Part shown: piece after piece, positions 38,161-47,410 of the stretch | How positions within the stretch are numbered: position 1 is the stretch's first letter | Layout: every line of letters starts with the position of its first letter | NCBI GenBank assembly: GCA_903845125.1 | Contig: CAIMWS010000405.1 | Span: 1-64,000, forward strand | Length of the DNA stretch: 64,000 nucleotides | Reading direction: 5' to 3' | Source of the DNA: an uncultured Verrucomicrobiota bacterium | Lineage (GTDB): Bacteria > Verrucomicrobiota > Verrucomicrobiia > Limisphaerales > UBA1319 | Translations under genes and position numbers: made by a program | The notes under the pieces: model-generated | Seen by the model: only the letters and a program-made list of their open reading frames with translations | The model's database searches: none | Told to the model about the DNA's origin: nothing

Positions 38161-38808
38161 ATGCCAAAACCAGCCCACGATCACCCGCATCCGAGAACTT
38201 TGATCCTGGTGGATATCCAAAACGATTTTCTGCCGGAGGGCGCCTTGGCCGTGCCGGGGGGCAACGAAATCATCCAGGTCGCCAACCGGCTGCAAAACCG
38301 GTTCGACCTCCTGGTGGCAACCCAGGATTGGCACCCCGCCAACCATTCCAGCTTTGCCCGCAATCCCCCCCACCGCAAGCCGGGCGACATCGTCCAACTG
38401 GGCAAGGTGGAGCAGACGCTCTGGCCTGCCCATTGTGTCCAAGGCACTTTGGGGGCCGCGTTCCCACCCCGGCTGATCCAAAACCGGCTCGACCGGATCG
38501 TCAAAAAGGGCACCTCCACCGAGGTGGACAGCTATAGCGCCTTTTTCGACAATGCCCGCCTCAAGGCAACCGGTTTATTGGAATACCTCAAGGAAAAGCG
38601 GGTGGTGGAGGTCTATATCTGCGGCCTGGCCACGGATTACTGCGTGAAGCATACCGCCTTGGACGCCCTCTCCCTGGGCTTCAAAACCTGGGTGGTGGAG
38701 GATGCCTGCCGCGGCGTGAACCTTCAGCCCTACGATGCCCCCCATGCCCTCCAGGCGATGAACAAGGCAGGCATCAAAATTGTGAGCAGCCGTCACCTGC
38801 CGTTCTGA
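38161..38808 (+). CDS. pncA: Nicotinamidase/pyrazinamidase
   Basis: LILVDIQNDFLPEGALAVPGG; TQDWHPANHSSFA; WPAHCVQGT; ICGLATDYCVKHTALDA. Confidence 0.95.
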   Translation: MPKPAHDHPHPRTLILVDIQNDFLPEGALAVPGGNEIIQVANRLQNRFDLLVATQDWHPANHSSFARNPPHRKPGDIVQLGKVEQTLWPAHCVQGTLGAAFPPRLIQNRLDRIVKKGTSTEVDSYSAFFDNARLKATGLLEYLKEKRVVEVYICGLATDYCVKHTALDALSLGFKTWVVEDACRGVNLQPYDAPHALQAMNKAGIKIVSSRHLPF

Positions 38809-38823
38809 CCCCATGACGGGTCT

Positions 38824-39702
38824 TCACGGTTTGGATGCGGCGGCAAGCTTTTTCTCCAACTCGCTGATCCGCTGCTGGATCACGACGGGGTTGGTGGAAA
38901 CGGCCAGCAACTTGCGTAAATAGCCAATGGCAGCGCCCAGGTTCCCCTCCGCCTCCTCCAAGTGGGCGAGGTGGATGAGGATCTGCATCTCCAGCAAACG
39001 ATCGGGTTCTTTCTGGCCTGCCGCGCGCCGTTCCCACTCGCGCAGCGCCGCCTCCCAGATGTTGCGTGCCCGCACGGAATCCTGGCGGCTTTCATAAAGC
39101 ACCCGCCCCAACTCGAACAGTATGTCCGGATTGCGGGGATTATACTTCAGGCCCTCGCGCAAAAACCGCTCGGCCTGGTCGGGTTTGTGCAACCGGGTAC
39201 GAAGCCAGAAAGCGGCAATGGTGTAGGTTTTAACCTGGTAAGGATCCAGCCGCGCGGAAGCCAGCAACCACGGCAGCATTTCCCGCTCGTCGGCGGCTTT
39301 TTCCGGGTGGATGTGTTCGGTGAGGATGAAATTCCGTCCGAACCGATCGATCCAGTTGGCCGGTTTTTTGAGAAAATCCGGCAGGTCGTCATGCTCATCA
39401 TGGCCGCCTTTGCCCTCCTGGTGACCGTCCTCGGCGGCCATGGTCCCCTCTTCCATGTGCAGCCGTTTGGAGGCCGCCTGCTGGTCGAAAATGCTGGGGT
39501 AATACCCGCTATGGAAATAAACATCGGCTTTGATGAAAAAATGGTTGGCGAACATGCGGCGGCTGTCGCCGATCAATACGCTCAAGACATCCGTCTCCTC
39601 CATCCGGTTGCCGGCCCAGGAGAGAAACCAGCACTGCAGGACGGTGGCCAGGGTCATGCTCAAGCCCAGCAGCAGCACCAGGATGGATTGAGGGGATAAC
39701 AT
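38824..39702 (-). CDS. TPR-containing membrane-anchored protein
   Basis: N-terminal TM ILVLLLGLSMTLATVLQCWFLSWAG; TPR-like RFLREGLKYNPRNPDILFELGRVLYESRQDSVRARNIWEAAL. Confidence 0.78.
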   Translation of the reverse strand: MLSPQSILVLLLGLSMTLATVLQCWFLSWAGNRMEETDVLSVLIGDSRRMFANHFFIKADVYFHSGYYPSIFDQQAASKRLHMEEGTMAAEDGHQEGKGGHDEHDDLPDFLKKPANWIDRFGRNFILTEHIHPEKAADEREMLPWLLASARLDPYQVKTYTIAAFWLRTRLHKPDQAERFLREGLKYNPRNPDILFELGRVLYESRQDSVRARNIWEAALREWERRAAGQKEPDRLLEMQILIHLAHLEEAEGNLGAAIGYLRKLLAVSTNPVVIQQRISELEKKLAAASKP

Positions 39703-39708
39703 CGGTGT

Positions 39709-40485
39709 TCAGCAGATCGTCTGGCGACGAAAAATGAGCCAGCCACCCAGCAGGAAAAACGCGCTATAAACCATGGCGTAAGCCGTGGCTCCAGCCACCG
39801 CCCACCAAGGCACCTGGGCCACGTTATGGATCACCAAATCGCGCAAATCGAAAAACTCCAGGTGCGGGATGGCATAATAGATCGCGTACAACAGCGCCCG
39901 CCCAGGCTCAGGCATTTGATCGGCCACTTTGAACAGATGCCGCCCCAGCATCAGGATGCCCGCGATCGCGCAGAACAGGATCGTGACCGTAGAAGAGGGT
40001 GCCGCGAACACCACCGACCCGCAAACCGCCATGGCGACCACGATGGCCAGCATCCACCAGTGCAGCCACAGCGCCTGGAAATAGTTCGTCCACATCACCG
40101 TGTGTTCGCGCGAGGCGCTCACCAGGCAGAAAAAAGTGTAAAAAACCACCAGCGAAATGCCGGCGGCCAGCCAACAGCCCAGAAACTTGCCCAGCACCAC
40201 GTGCCCGCGCGTGACGGGTTTGGCCAGCAGCGGGAATATCGTACGGCTTTCCCGCTCGGCGGGGATCTGCCGGGCGGTGGTCACCAGGGCGATCACCAGC
40301 GCGGAGATCCAAATCAGCAGCAGGCAGATTTCCTTGAGGTAACGTACCACCCGGCCGTCGTCGAATATGTTCAGGGCGCCCATCAACAGGGTTACCAGCG
40401 CGGTGAGGAAAAACAGGACATAAAAATCCTTCCGGCGGTAAAGCTCTTTGATGACCACCCCAGCCAGTGCAAAAACGATTTTCAT
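39709..40485 (-). CDS. ABC-2 type transporter permease
   Basis: MKIVFALAGVVIKELYRRKDFYVLFF; ARQIPAERESRTIFPLLAKPVTRGHVVLGKFLG. Start at internal ATG 40485. Confidence 0.88.
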   Translation of the reverse strand: MKIVFALAGVVIKELYRRKDFYVLFFLTALVTLLMGALNIFDDGRVVRYLKEICLLLIWISALVIALVTTARQIPAERESRTIFPLLAKPVTRGHVVLGKFLGCWLAAGISLVVFYTFFCLVSASREHTVMWTNYFQALWLHWWMLAIVVAMAVCGSVVFAAPSSTVTILFCAIAGILMLGRHLFKVADQMPEPGRALLYAIYYAIPHLEFFDLRDLVIHNVAQVPWWAVAGATAYAMVYSAFFLLGGWLIFRRQTIC

Positions 40486-40505
40486 AAGGTCAGGCCCGGC
40501 ATCGG

Positions 40506-41255
40506 TTAAGCGGCGCCGGCAAAGCCGGCCAGTTTGAGGAATATTTGTTCCAGGTTGCACTGGTACTGGCGTACCAGATCATCGATGCGCCCCTCCACTT
40601 TCAGTTCGCCCTGGTGCAGCATGGCCACCCGGTCGCACACCGTTTCCACCTCCCCCAACTCGTGGGAGGAGAAGAACACCGTCTTGCCCTCCTGCTTCAG
40701 GCGCTGGATGATTTCGCGGACTTTCATGCGTCCGATGGGATCCAGCCCACTGGTGGGCTCGTCCAGGATCAGCAAGTCGGGCTGGTTGATCAGGGCCTGG
40801 GCCAGCCCGATGCGCTGCTGCATGCCTTTTGAGTAAGTCTTGATCTGCCGTTTGCGCGCCGGCTCCAGTTCCACCAACTTGAGCACCGCGTCGATGCGCC
40901 GGTCCGCTTCCGCCGGTGGGATGCCGAAAATGCGTGCGTAGAACCGCAGCAGTTCCTCCGCGTTGAGGAATTTGTAGTAATAGGTCAGCTCAGGCAGATA
41001 CCCAATGCGCTGGCGGGCGATCGGCTTGCGCACATCCACGCCAAACAGCCAGGCTGCCCCTTGGGTGGGGGGCACAAAGCCCAGCAGCACCTGAATCGTG
41101 GAAGTCTTGCCGGCTCCGTTCGGCCCCAGAAACCCCACGACCTCCCCCTGGCATACCTGTAAGTTCAGCCCGTTGACGGCCACCTTCACCGCCTGACCAA
41201 ATTCCCGGCTGCGATACTCGACCCTTAGATTTTCAATCTTTAGAATCGCGTCCAT
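40506..41255 (-). CDS. ABC transporter ATP-binding protein
   Basis: Walker A GPNGAGKTS; YSKGMQQRIGLAQALINQPDLLILDEPTSGLDP. Confidence 0.95.
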   Translation of the reverse strand: MDAILKIENLRVEYRSREFGQAVKVAVNGLNLQVCQGEVVGFLGPNGAGKTSTIQVLLGFVPPTQGAAWLFGVDVRKPIARQRIGYLPELTYYYKFLNAEELLRFYARIFGIPPAEADRRIDAVLKLVELEPARKRQIKTYSKGMQQRIGLAQALINQPDLLILDEPTSGLDPIGRMKVREIIQRLKQEGKTVFFSSHELGEVETVCDRVAMLHQGELKVEGRIDDLVRQYQCNLEQIFLKLAGFAGAA

Positions 41256-41300
41256 TATGATCCTACTGTAGCGGAGCGGACGCGGATTTGCCAGTGATTT

Positions 41301-42254
41301 CTAAAACCACGGCCGCTCGCGCTGATGGATCTTGTCGAGCGCGTTCCGGCAAATCTGGGCATCCTCCACCACCTGGAAATCGAACATCCCCACACACAGG
41401 AAATCTGCGCCGTTTTCAAACGCATACGCAAAGCCCTCGCGGGGATGGATGGCCCCCGCTCCCAGCACTTTGTAGGCGATCCATGGCCGGTCCACTTCCG
41501 CCATGAACGCCTTCGTCGCCTGCGGATTTTCCTCCCATAGATTATCCCGGCGTTCCTTGGGGCCGGCGGACCAATAGCTCTTGCTGTTGAAGGTTTTCAT
41601 ATAGAAATCCGGCTTCAGCCCCGCCTTCTCGCAGGCCATGGGCACCTCGATCAGGTGCCCGGCCAAGCCAGCCGTTACCCCGCTCTTTTTAATCACTTCC
41701 AGGGCCTGCCCCAGAATTTCCACCTGCCCGGCTTTCACCAGTTCGTCCCCCACCCCGCCATGGATGTAAACGCCCTCCGCCCCCGCGTCGATGGCCCGCT
41801 TGATTTCGGACCACCGGTCTTGCTCGGGCAGTTTCACCTGGGCGATCCATTGCAGCTTACCCCCGCGCTCCAGGCGGAAAGCCCGGATTACCCGCAGGGT
41901 GTCGTCATCCAATCGCAGAATCATCGTATTGATCCCCGATTTCTCGCACAGCGCCAGCGTCTCCAGGATTTTGGCATCCGAGAAATAGTGCTTCAGCAGG
42001 GGCGACACATAGATCAAATCCCGGCTGTGGGCGAATCCACTGATCAGGTTCCCGCCGCAGATCAGGCGCGTGACTGACAATTTGCCCAATTTCCCTCGCG
42101 GCAGGCTGGCGGCCGCCTGCCCGGCGTTGCCCGGGGCAGCAGCCGGTGCCGCCTGCGCCAGCAGCGCCTGCTCCTCGAAACTGATCACTACCGCCGCCGC
42201 CGAGGCCAGGGCGGACTGTTTCAAAAAACTGCGTCGGTTGACTTGTTCTCGCAT
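41301..42254 (-). CDS. TAT-signal aldo/keto reductase-like TIM-barrel protein
   Basis: MREQVNRRSFLKQSALASAAAVVISF; LPRGKLGKLSVTRLICGGNLISGFAHSRDL. Confidence 0.78.
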   Translation of the reverse strand: MREQVNRRSFLKQSALASAAAVVISFEEQALLAQAAPAAAPGNAGQAAASLPRGKLGKLSVTRLICGGNLISGFAHSRDLIYVSPLLKHYFSDAKILETLALCEKSGINTMILRLDDDTLRVIRAFRLERGGKLQWIAQVKLPEQDRWSEIKRAIDAGAEGVYIHGGVGDELVKAGQVEILGQALEVIKKSGVTAGLAGHLIEVPMACEKAGLKPDFYMKTFNSKSYWSAGPKERRDNLWEENPQATKAFMAEVDRPWIAYKVLGAGAIHPREGFAYAFENGADFLCVGMFDFQVVEDAQICRNALDKIHQRERPWF

Positions 42255-42404
42255 AACGTGCCTTTGGTCCAATTTGGTGAATCGCGATCTGATGTTCCAT
42301 AAACCGCAAGGCCACCGCAAGTCAAATGACAAACCTCAGCCTTCCCGGATCCGGATCCGGGCCTGCCCGCTACTCCCGAGCAAACTTTCCCCTGGGGAGA
42401 AAAG

Positions 42405-42435
42405 CCAAAGGGCCTCGAAAGCTCAAGGCCCTTGG
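42405..42435 (-). terminator. Probable terminator downstream of the CpxP/Spy-like gene
   Basis: Minus-strand CCAAGGGCC...GGCCCTTTGG stem followed by CTTTTCT. Confidence 0.6.
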
Positions 42436-42492
42436 ACGTGCCTCCGGAAGGCTGTTAAAATTCAGGTAAAAACCGCCGCCATCAGGCGCGCA

Positions 42493-42951
42493 CTATTGTT
42501 GCCCGCCACCGCCACCACCGCCGCCCCGGTTGCCACGGCCGCCGAAGCCTCCACCCATGCCGAACATGGACATGAAGCCCATGGGCGAGCTTTCCAGTTG
42601 GGATTTCTGATCGGCGGTGAGGTTGACTTTTTTCAGCGCCTTGAAGCGAACCATGGCCATTTCCGCCTGGATTTTATATACGGCTTCCACTTTGGCCTTC
42701 ACCGTGGCTTCACTGGCATCCGCCGCCAGAGCGGCTTTAACCGCCTCTTTTTGGGCTTCGTTGAGTTTTTCCCGCAGGGGGGTCATGTCGGCCTGAATAG
42801 CCTCGCGCAGTTGGGTGCTTTGGTCCTGGGTCAGGATCATCCCGCGGCCACCCTGGCCGCCACCGCTTTGTTGCGCAGCGGCCTGAAAAGTTAGAGCGCA
42901 AAACAAGCCAGCAACCAGGGCGGTGCATTTGAGAAACATTCTTGAGTTCAT
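42493..42951 (-). CDS. Spy/CpxP/ZraP-like periplasmic protein with Gly-rich tail
   Basis: Signal peptide; QLREAIQADMTPLREKLNEAQKEAVKAALA...AEMAMVRFKALKKVNLTADQKSQLES; GGGFGGRGNRGGGGGGGGQQ. Confidence 0.7.
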   Translation of the reverse strand: MNSRMFLKCTALVAGLFCALTFQAAAQQSGGGQGGRGMILTQDQSTQLREAIQADMTPLREKLNEAQKEAVKAALAADASEATVKAKVEAVYKIQAEMAMVRFKALKKVNLTADQKSQLESSPMGFMSMFGMGGGFGGRGNRGGGGGGGGQQ

Positions 42952-43126
42952 AGGATCCTTAGAGTTTTGTTATCAGTTGTGAACAGGCCAAACCAGCACA
43001 TAAGAGAGTCGGCCCGGCAATAACTTGCCCCAGCCACCCCCCTCGAGATCAGGATCTGGTCACTGATCATAGAGACGTCAAAGGGCATGCCGAGGTTACG
43101 GATTATTTGTTCTGGCCTTCGCCAAA

Positions 43127-43648
43127 TCATTCCGTTCGTCCAAGGGGGGGGACCATAGCCAGGCCGGGCCGGGAAAAGAAAAGAAAATCTGTGCTAGTGC
43201 CGGCCATACGCGCCAACCGCTGCTCCGCGGTTTCCCGCAACAGGGCAGCGATGACACTGAGCAGCTTGGGAAAATCGAGTGGTTTTTCCATCAAGGCACC
43301 CACGCCGGCACCCATGGCGGTGAAATTTTGATCGGGCCGGCCAGTTATAATGACCACCGCCATGCATGGATTGGCGGAGGTCAGCCGCTCAAAAACTTCC
43401 CAACCATTGAGCTCGGGCAGGCAGAGGTCCAAAAGCACCAGATCGATGACTTCCCCGGCAGCTATGGCGAGAGCTTGCACGCCATTGGCCGCGCTGAGCA
43501 CGCGATAATGCTGGTCGGCCAATACGTGGCCCAGCATTTGGCGAACCGAATAGTCGTCATCGATAATCAGGATGGTTTGAGTGGTGGCAGCCACTACGGC
43601 ATCCCCAGTGCAATTCATTTCAGTCATGGTTGATCCGGGAGCCGACAC
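43127..43648 (-). CDS. Stand-alone response-regulator receiver domain protein
   Basis: TILIIDDDYSVRQMLGHVLADQHY; DLVLLDLCLPELNGWEVFERL; MEKPLDFPKLL. Confidence 0.88.
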   Translation of the reverse strand: MSAPGSTMTEMNCTGDAVVAATTQTILIIDDDYSVRQMLGHVLADQHYRVLSAANGVQALAIAAGEVIDLVLLDLCLPELNGWEVFERLTSANPCMAVVIITGRPDQNFTAMGAGVGALMEKPLDFPKLLSVIAALLRETAEQRLARMAGTSTDFLFFSRPGLAMVPPLGRTE

Positions 43649-44090
43649 TTCATGAATTTAGTGATGGCACCGATTCTCCTGGCCGCAGTCTGCGGGCAGA
43701 CACTCGCAGGCAGACGCTGGACACTCGAGCCAGACTTATGGCACTGATCATCCCCTGAGCGTCTTACCACACCCAAAAAAATTCCCGGCGCACATCAACT
43801 AAATCCACTCCATGACGGCCCCCTATTTAAACCGATTGATTGGTCTTTAGGCGAAGCGGCGCGGCTGATTCACCTCCTTTGAATGCTAATTAGCAATCAG
43901 CTTTGCCGCAGCACCGGTTTTACCTAAGCGAAAATCATGCCAGGAGTTGCACAATTCCTGCTGGGGTGGATGCAGGTGACCTGAAACTTGTTTTTCCGGG
44001 CAAAGGACGCAAAACTGCCCTCCGAAAAGGGCTGAAAAGACAGGTTGGGTGGATAACCATTAGGCTGCGCGTATAGGAATTGACCACATC

Positions 44091-45452
44091 ATGATGAATT
44101 TGCGTGTCCAACTGCGAATCGTGGCGCTGGCAACCGCCATTGGGCTGCTGGGCCTGTCGATCGCCTTCCTGGCCTTCAAATCAGAGCGGCAGTTCGAGGA
44201 ACTACGAACCCGCTTAAAGCAGGTGGATTCGGAAAGCTACCGGATCGCGGACCAGTTCAAGGAATCGCTGAGCCAACTGAACAGCTCACTGGTTAGGTTC
44301 AGCAGCAACCATGACCCGACGGACCTGACCAACTTCCTCAAGGCCAGCCACGAGTTGGACGATTGGATTGACGACCAAAAACCCAAAATGACCAGTGACC
44401 TGGAAAAAGCCCTGGTGCAGCAATTGGATGTGGCTTACACCAATTATGTGCGGGAGTCCAAAACCGTAGTGGCCCGGCTGCAAACCTTGGGCAAACAAAA
44501 CGCAACCTTGGAGATGCTCACCCCGTTCCTGGCCCAAGCCCAAATCCTGTCTGACCTTGGCCAGGCCCTGGCGCGGGCCCATTTCGAATCCCGGACCACC
44601 TTGCTTTCCCACGTGAACCAAACCATCTCCGAATTCCGGGTCTGGCAGCTGATTTCCCTGGGCTGCCTGTTCCTTTTGGGTATCGCACTGGCCATTTTGG
44701 TTTACCGGGATTTGATTTCGCCTCTGCGCGCGCGACTGATTGAGGATCAAGCCCTGCTGGAGCGTCAGGAAAAACTCGCCGCGCTGGGATTACTCGCCGC
44801 CGGAGTCGCTCACGAAATCCGCAACCCACTCACCGCCATCAAGGCGGCGCTTTACGTCCAGATGAAAAAATTCCAGGCGGGCTCGCCCGAACTGGCCGAC
44901 GCCAGGGTCGTGGAACGTGAAATATCCCGCCTCGAAAAAATTGTGAGCGACTTCCTTCTTTTCGCACGTCCAGCCGAGCCGTGCCTGGCCGTCGCGGTCG
45001 CCGAAACGCCGCTGCAGGAGGTTCACAGCCTGTTGGGTCCACCATTGGCCAAGCGCGGCATCCGGCTGGATCTCGAGCCAGCGCCGGAGCTGAGGATTAA
45101 AGCGGACCTGGCCCAGCTAAAACAGGTATTGATCAACCTGGTGCAAAATGCCGCCGACGCAGCCGGCCGCGGCGGCTTGGTCACCTTGCGTCTCCGCAAG
45201 GACCGGAAGCGCATCGCCAGCCAGGACACCGCGGTTGCCATCTTCGAAGTCACCGACAGTGGCAAGGGTATTCCGCCGGATGCGCAAAAACGCCTGTTTG
45301 ATCCGTTCTTCACGACCAAAGAAAATGGGACCGGCCTGGGGTTGTCCATTGCGGCAGGCATCATTCAAAAGCACGGCGGCGCCCTCCAATACCAAACCCA
45401 GGTTGACTGCGGCACCACCTTTGGTATCATTCTGCCGTTAGTTACCGAATGA
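44091..45452 (+). CDS. Sensor histidine kinase (NtrB/ZraS type)
   Basis: LAALGLLAAGVAHEIRNPLTAIKAALYV; LINLVQNAADAAGRGG; FFTTKENGTGLGLSIAAGIIQKHGG. Confidence 0.93.
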   Translation: MMNLRVQLRIVALATAIGLLGLSIAFLAFKSERQFEELRTRLKQVDSESYRIADQFKESLSQLNSSLVRFSSNHDPTDLTNFLKASHELDDWIDDQKPKMTSDLEKALVQQLDVAYTNYVRESKTVVARLQTLGKQNATLEMLTPFLAQAQILSDLGQALARAHFESRTTLLSHVNQTISEFRVWQLISLGCLFLLGIALAILVYRDLISPLRARLIEDQALLERQEKLAALGLLAAGVAHEIRNPLTAIKAALYVQMKKFQAGSPELADARVVEREISRLEKIVSDFLLFARPAEPCLAVAVAETPLQEVHSLLGPPLAKRGIRLDLEPAPELRIKADLAQLKQVLINLVQNAADAAGRGGLVTLRLRKDRKRIASQDTAVAIFEVTDSGKGIPPDAQKRLFDPFFTTKENGTGLGLSIAAGIIQKHGGALQYQTQVDCGTTFGIILPLVTE

Positions 45453-46882
45453 TTCCTGGTGCCGCGATACTTTTAATTGAAGATGACCCTGGCATTGCCG
45501 ACACCTTGCAGCGGGTGTTGACCGAGGAGGGCCATCAGGTAGCCGTCGAATCCCGCGGCGATTCCGGCCTGGAGCGCGCCGCCCGGGAAGCTTTCCAAGT
45601 CGTGATCACCGATCTGAAAATGCCCGGCCTGGGCGGCTTGGACATCGTCCGCCGGCTACGCGCCACCCAACCGCGCCTGCCGGTCATCCTCATCACCGCT
45701 TTCGGCACCACCGAAACCGCCATCGAAGCGATGAAGATTGGCGCCTACGATTACCTTTTGAAACCTTTCGACATCGCCGTGATGATCGAGCTGGTGCGCC
45801 AGGCGGCCGACAGCAGCCGTTTCATGTCCGAACCGGTCAGCCTGGGCGAAACGGATCGGTCGCGCGATGCCCTGGTGGGCCGCAGCCTGGCCATGCAGCA
45901 CATCTACAAGGAGATCGGCCGCGTAGCGTCCAAGCCCGTGACAGTGCTGATCCGGGGCGAAACCGGGACCGGCAAAGAGCTGATCGCCCGTGCCATCTAC
46001 CAGCACAGCGACCGCGCCCAGGCCTCTTTTATCGCCATCAACTGCGCGGCGATTCCCGAGGCGTTGCTGGAGAGCGAGCTCTTCGGCCATGAGCGCGGCG
46101 CCTTCACGGGCGCGGACAACCGTCGGATCGGCCGCTTTGAACAGGCCGACCACGGCACTCTGTTCCTGGATGAAATCGGCGACCTGCCTCCCGGCACTCA
46201 AGTCAAGCTCCTGCGCGTGCTCCAGGAAAAAAACCTGGTGCGCCTGGGCGGCAAGGAAACCATCCCGGTCGATGTCCGCATCATCGCCGCCACCCACCGG
46301 GATCTGGAAACCGCCCTGCGGGAAAAGCAATTCCGGGAGGATCTTTACTACCGCCTCAACGTGGCTGTCATCACCCTGCCCCCCTTGCGCCAGCGCCGCG
46401 AAGACATCCCTGAACTCATCCGGTATTTCCTGGGCAAACATGGACCCGAGTTTGGCGCCGCCAGCCCTTCGATCCATCCCGAGGCGCTCAGCTTTCTGCA
46501 GGCGCAGCCATGGCCCGGCAACGTGCGCGAGCTGGAAAACGTGGTCCGCAAAGCCCTCCTGGCCGCCCAAGGCTACCCCATCACCCCGGATCATGTCCGC
46601 CCGGCCTTGAGCAAAGCCCGGCTCCCGGAGCATTCGGACCTGGAATCTTTTGGCGGGTTCATCGATGACCTGCTCGCCGCGGCCCGCCGCGAAGAGCTTA
46701 CGGATGTCCACGCCCGCGTCATCGAAACCGCCGAGCGCGAACTGCTCACACGCGCCATCAAGCAGGCCCAAGGCAACCAGGCCAAAGCCGCCCGCTGGCT
46801 GGGCATCACCCGCATGACGATGCGCGCCAAGCTCACCGAGTTTGGGCTTCATCCCGCGCAGGAACAGGACTCGCCCGTTTGA
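45449..46882 (+). CDS. Sigma-54-dependent NtrC-family response regulator
   Basis: Receiver domain; AAA+ with [74 protein letters not shown]. Overlaps kinase stop (ATGA). Confidence 0.96.
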   Translation: MIPGAAILLIEDDPGIADTLQRVLTEEGHQVAVESRGDSGLERAAREAFQVVITDLKMPGLGGLDIVRRLRATQPRLPVILITAFGTTETAIEAMKIGAYDYLLKPFDIAVMIELVRQAADSSRFMSEPVSLGETDRSRDALVGRSLAMQHIYKEIGRVASKPVTVLIRGETGTGKELIARAIYQHSDRAQASFIAINCAAIPEALLESELFGHERGAFTGADNRRIGRFEQADHGTLFLDEIGDLPPGTQVKLLRVLQEKNLVRLGGKETIPVDVRIIAATHRDLETALREKQFREDLYYRLNVAVITLPPLRQRREDIPELIRYFLGKHGPEFGAASPSIHPEALSFLQAQPWPGNVRELENVVRKALLAAQGYPITPDHVRPALSKARLPEHSDLESFGGFIDDLLAAARREELTDVHARVIETAERELLTRAIKQAQGNQAKAARWLGITRMTMRAKLTEFGLHPAQEQDSPV

Positions 46883-47060
46883 GCCCATTGGCCGCCGGGC
46901 GCAGAGCCTTGCCATGCGCCACCGGGCCTTCGGTTCCAAGATTCCATTGCCGCCGCACCTCCTGCACTCACCCTGGTTGGCGATCGCGATGGCCGCGGGA
47001 TTCCTGCCGCACCGGAACCCAGTCCGCGATCATGCCGGAAGCGGCCCGCTGGGAAGCCCT

Positions 47061-47408
47061 TTATTTGGGGCCCAAAGTGCGGTCTCCCCGCTCCCCGGTT
47101 TTGATCCGCAAGGCGTCCAGCACCGGCAACACAAACACCTTGCCGTCACCCACATTCCCGGTATGTGCGGAGCGGTATATCGCCGCCAGGATGTCCTCCG
47201 CCTCCTCATCCCGGCAGGCGATTTCCAGGCGTAACTTGCGGGTCATTTCCAAGCCGATGTACTCGCGGTGGTCGGGATGCCGGGGATCGTGTTCCTGGCC
47301 GAAGCCCCTGGCCTCGGACACCGTCATACCCGGCACATGGTATTCAATGAGCGCATCCACCAAGCGGTGCAAGTGTTCGGGCGGAATGAAAGCGATGATG
47401 AATTTCAT
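47061..47408 (-). CDS. PII-family protein associated with an RND efflux operon (PII-NG-like)
   Basis: MKFIIAFIPPEHLHRLVDALIEYHVPGMTVSEARGFGQ and TGNVGDGKVFVLPVLDALRIKTGERG are PII signatures; directly downstream of the RND pump. Confidence 0.88.
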   Translation of the reverse strand: MKFIIAFIPPEHLHRLVDALIEYHVPGMTVSEARGFGQEHDPRHPDHREYIGLEMTRKLRLEIACRDEEAEDILAAIYRSAHTGNVGDGKVFVLPVLDALRIKTGERGDRTLGPK

Positions 47409-47410
47409 GG

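Noticed and set aside
42994-43030. Possible sigma-54 promoter upstream of the CpxP-like gene (GGGGCAAGTTATTGCC)
   Set aside because: GG-N10-GC spacing is present but only about 6 of 11 consensus positions match; too weak to claim.
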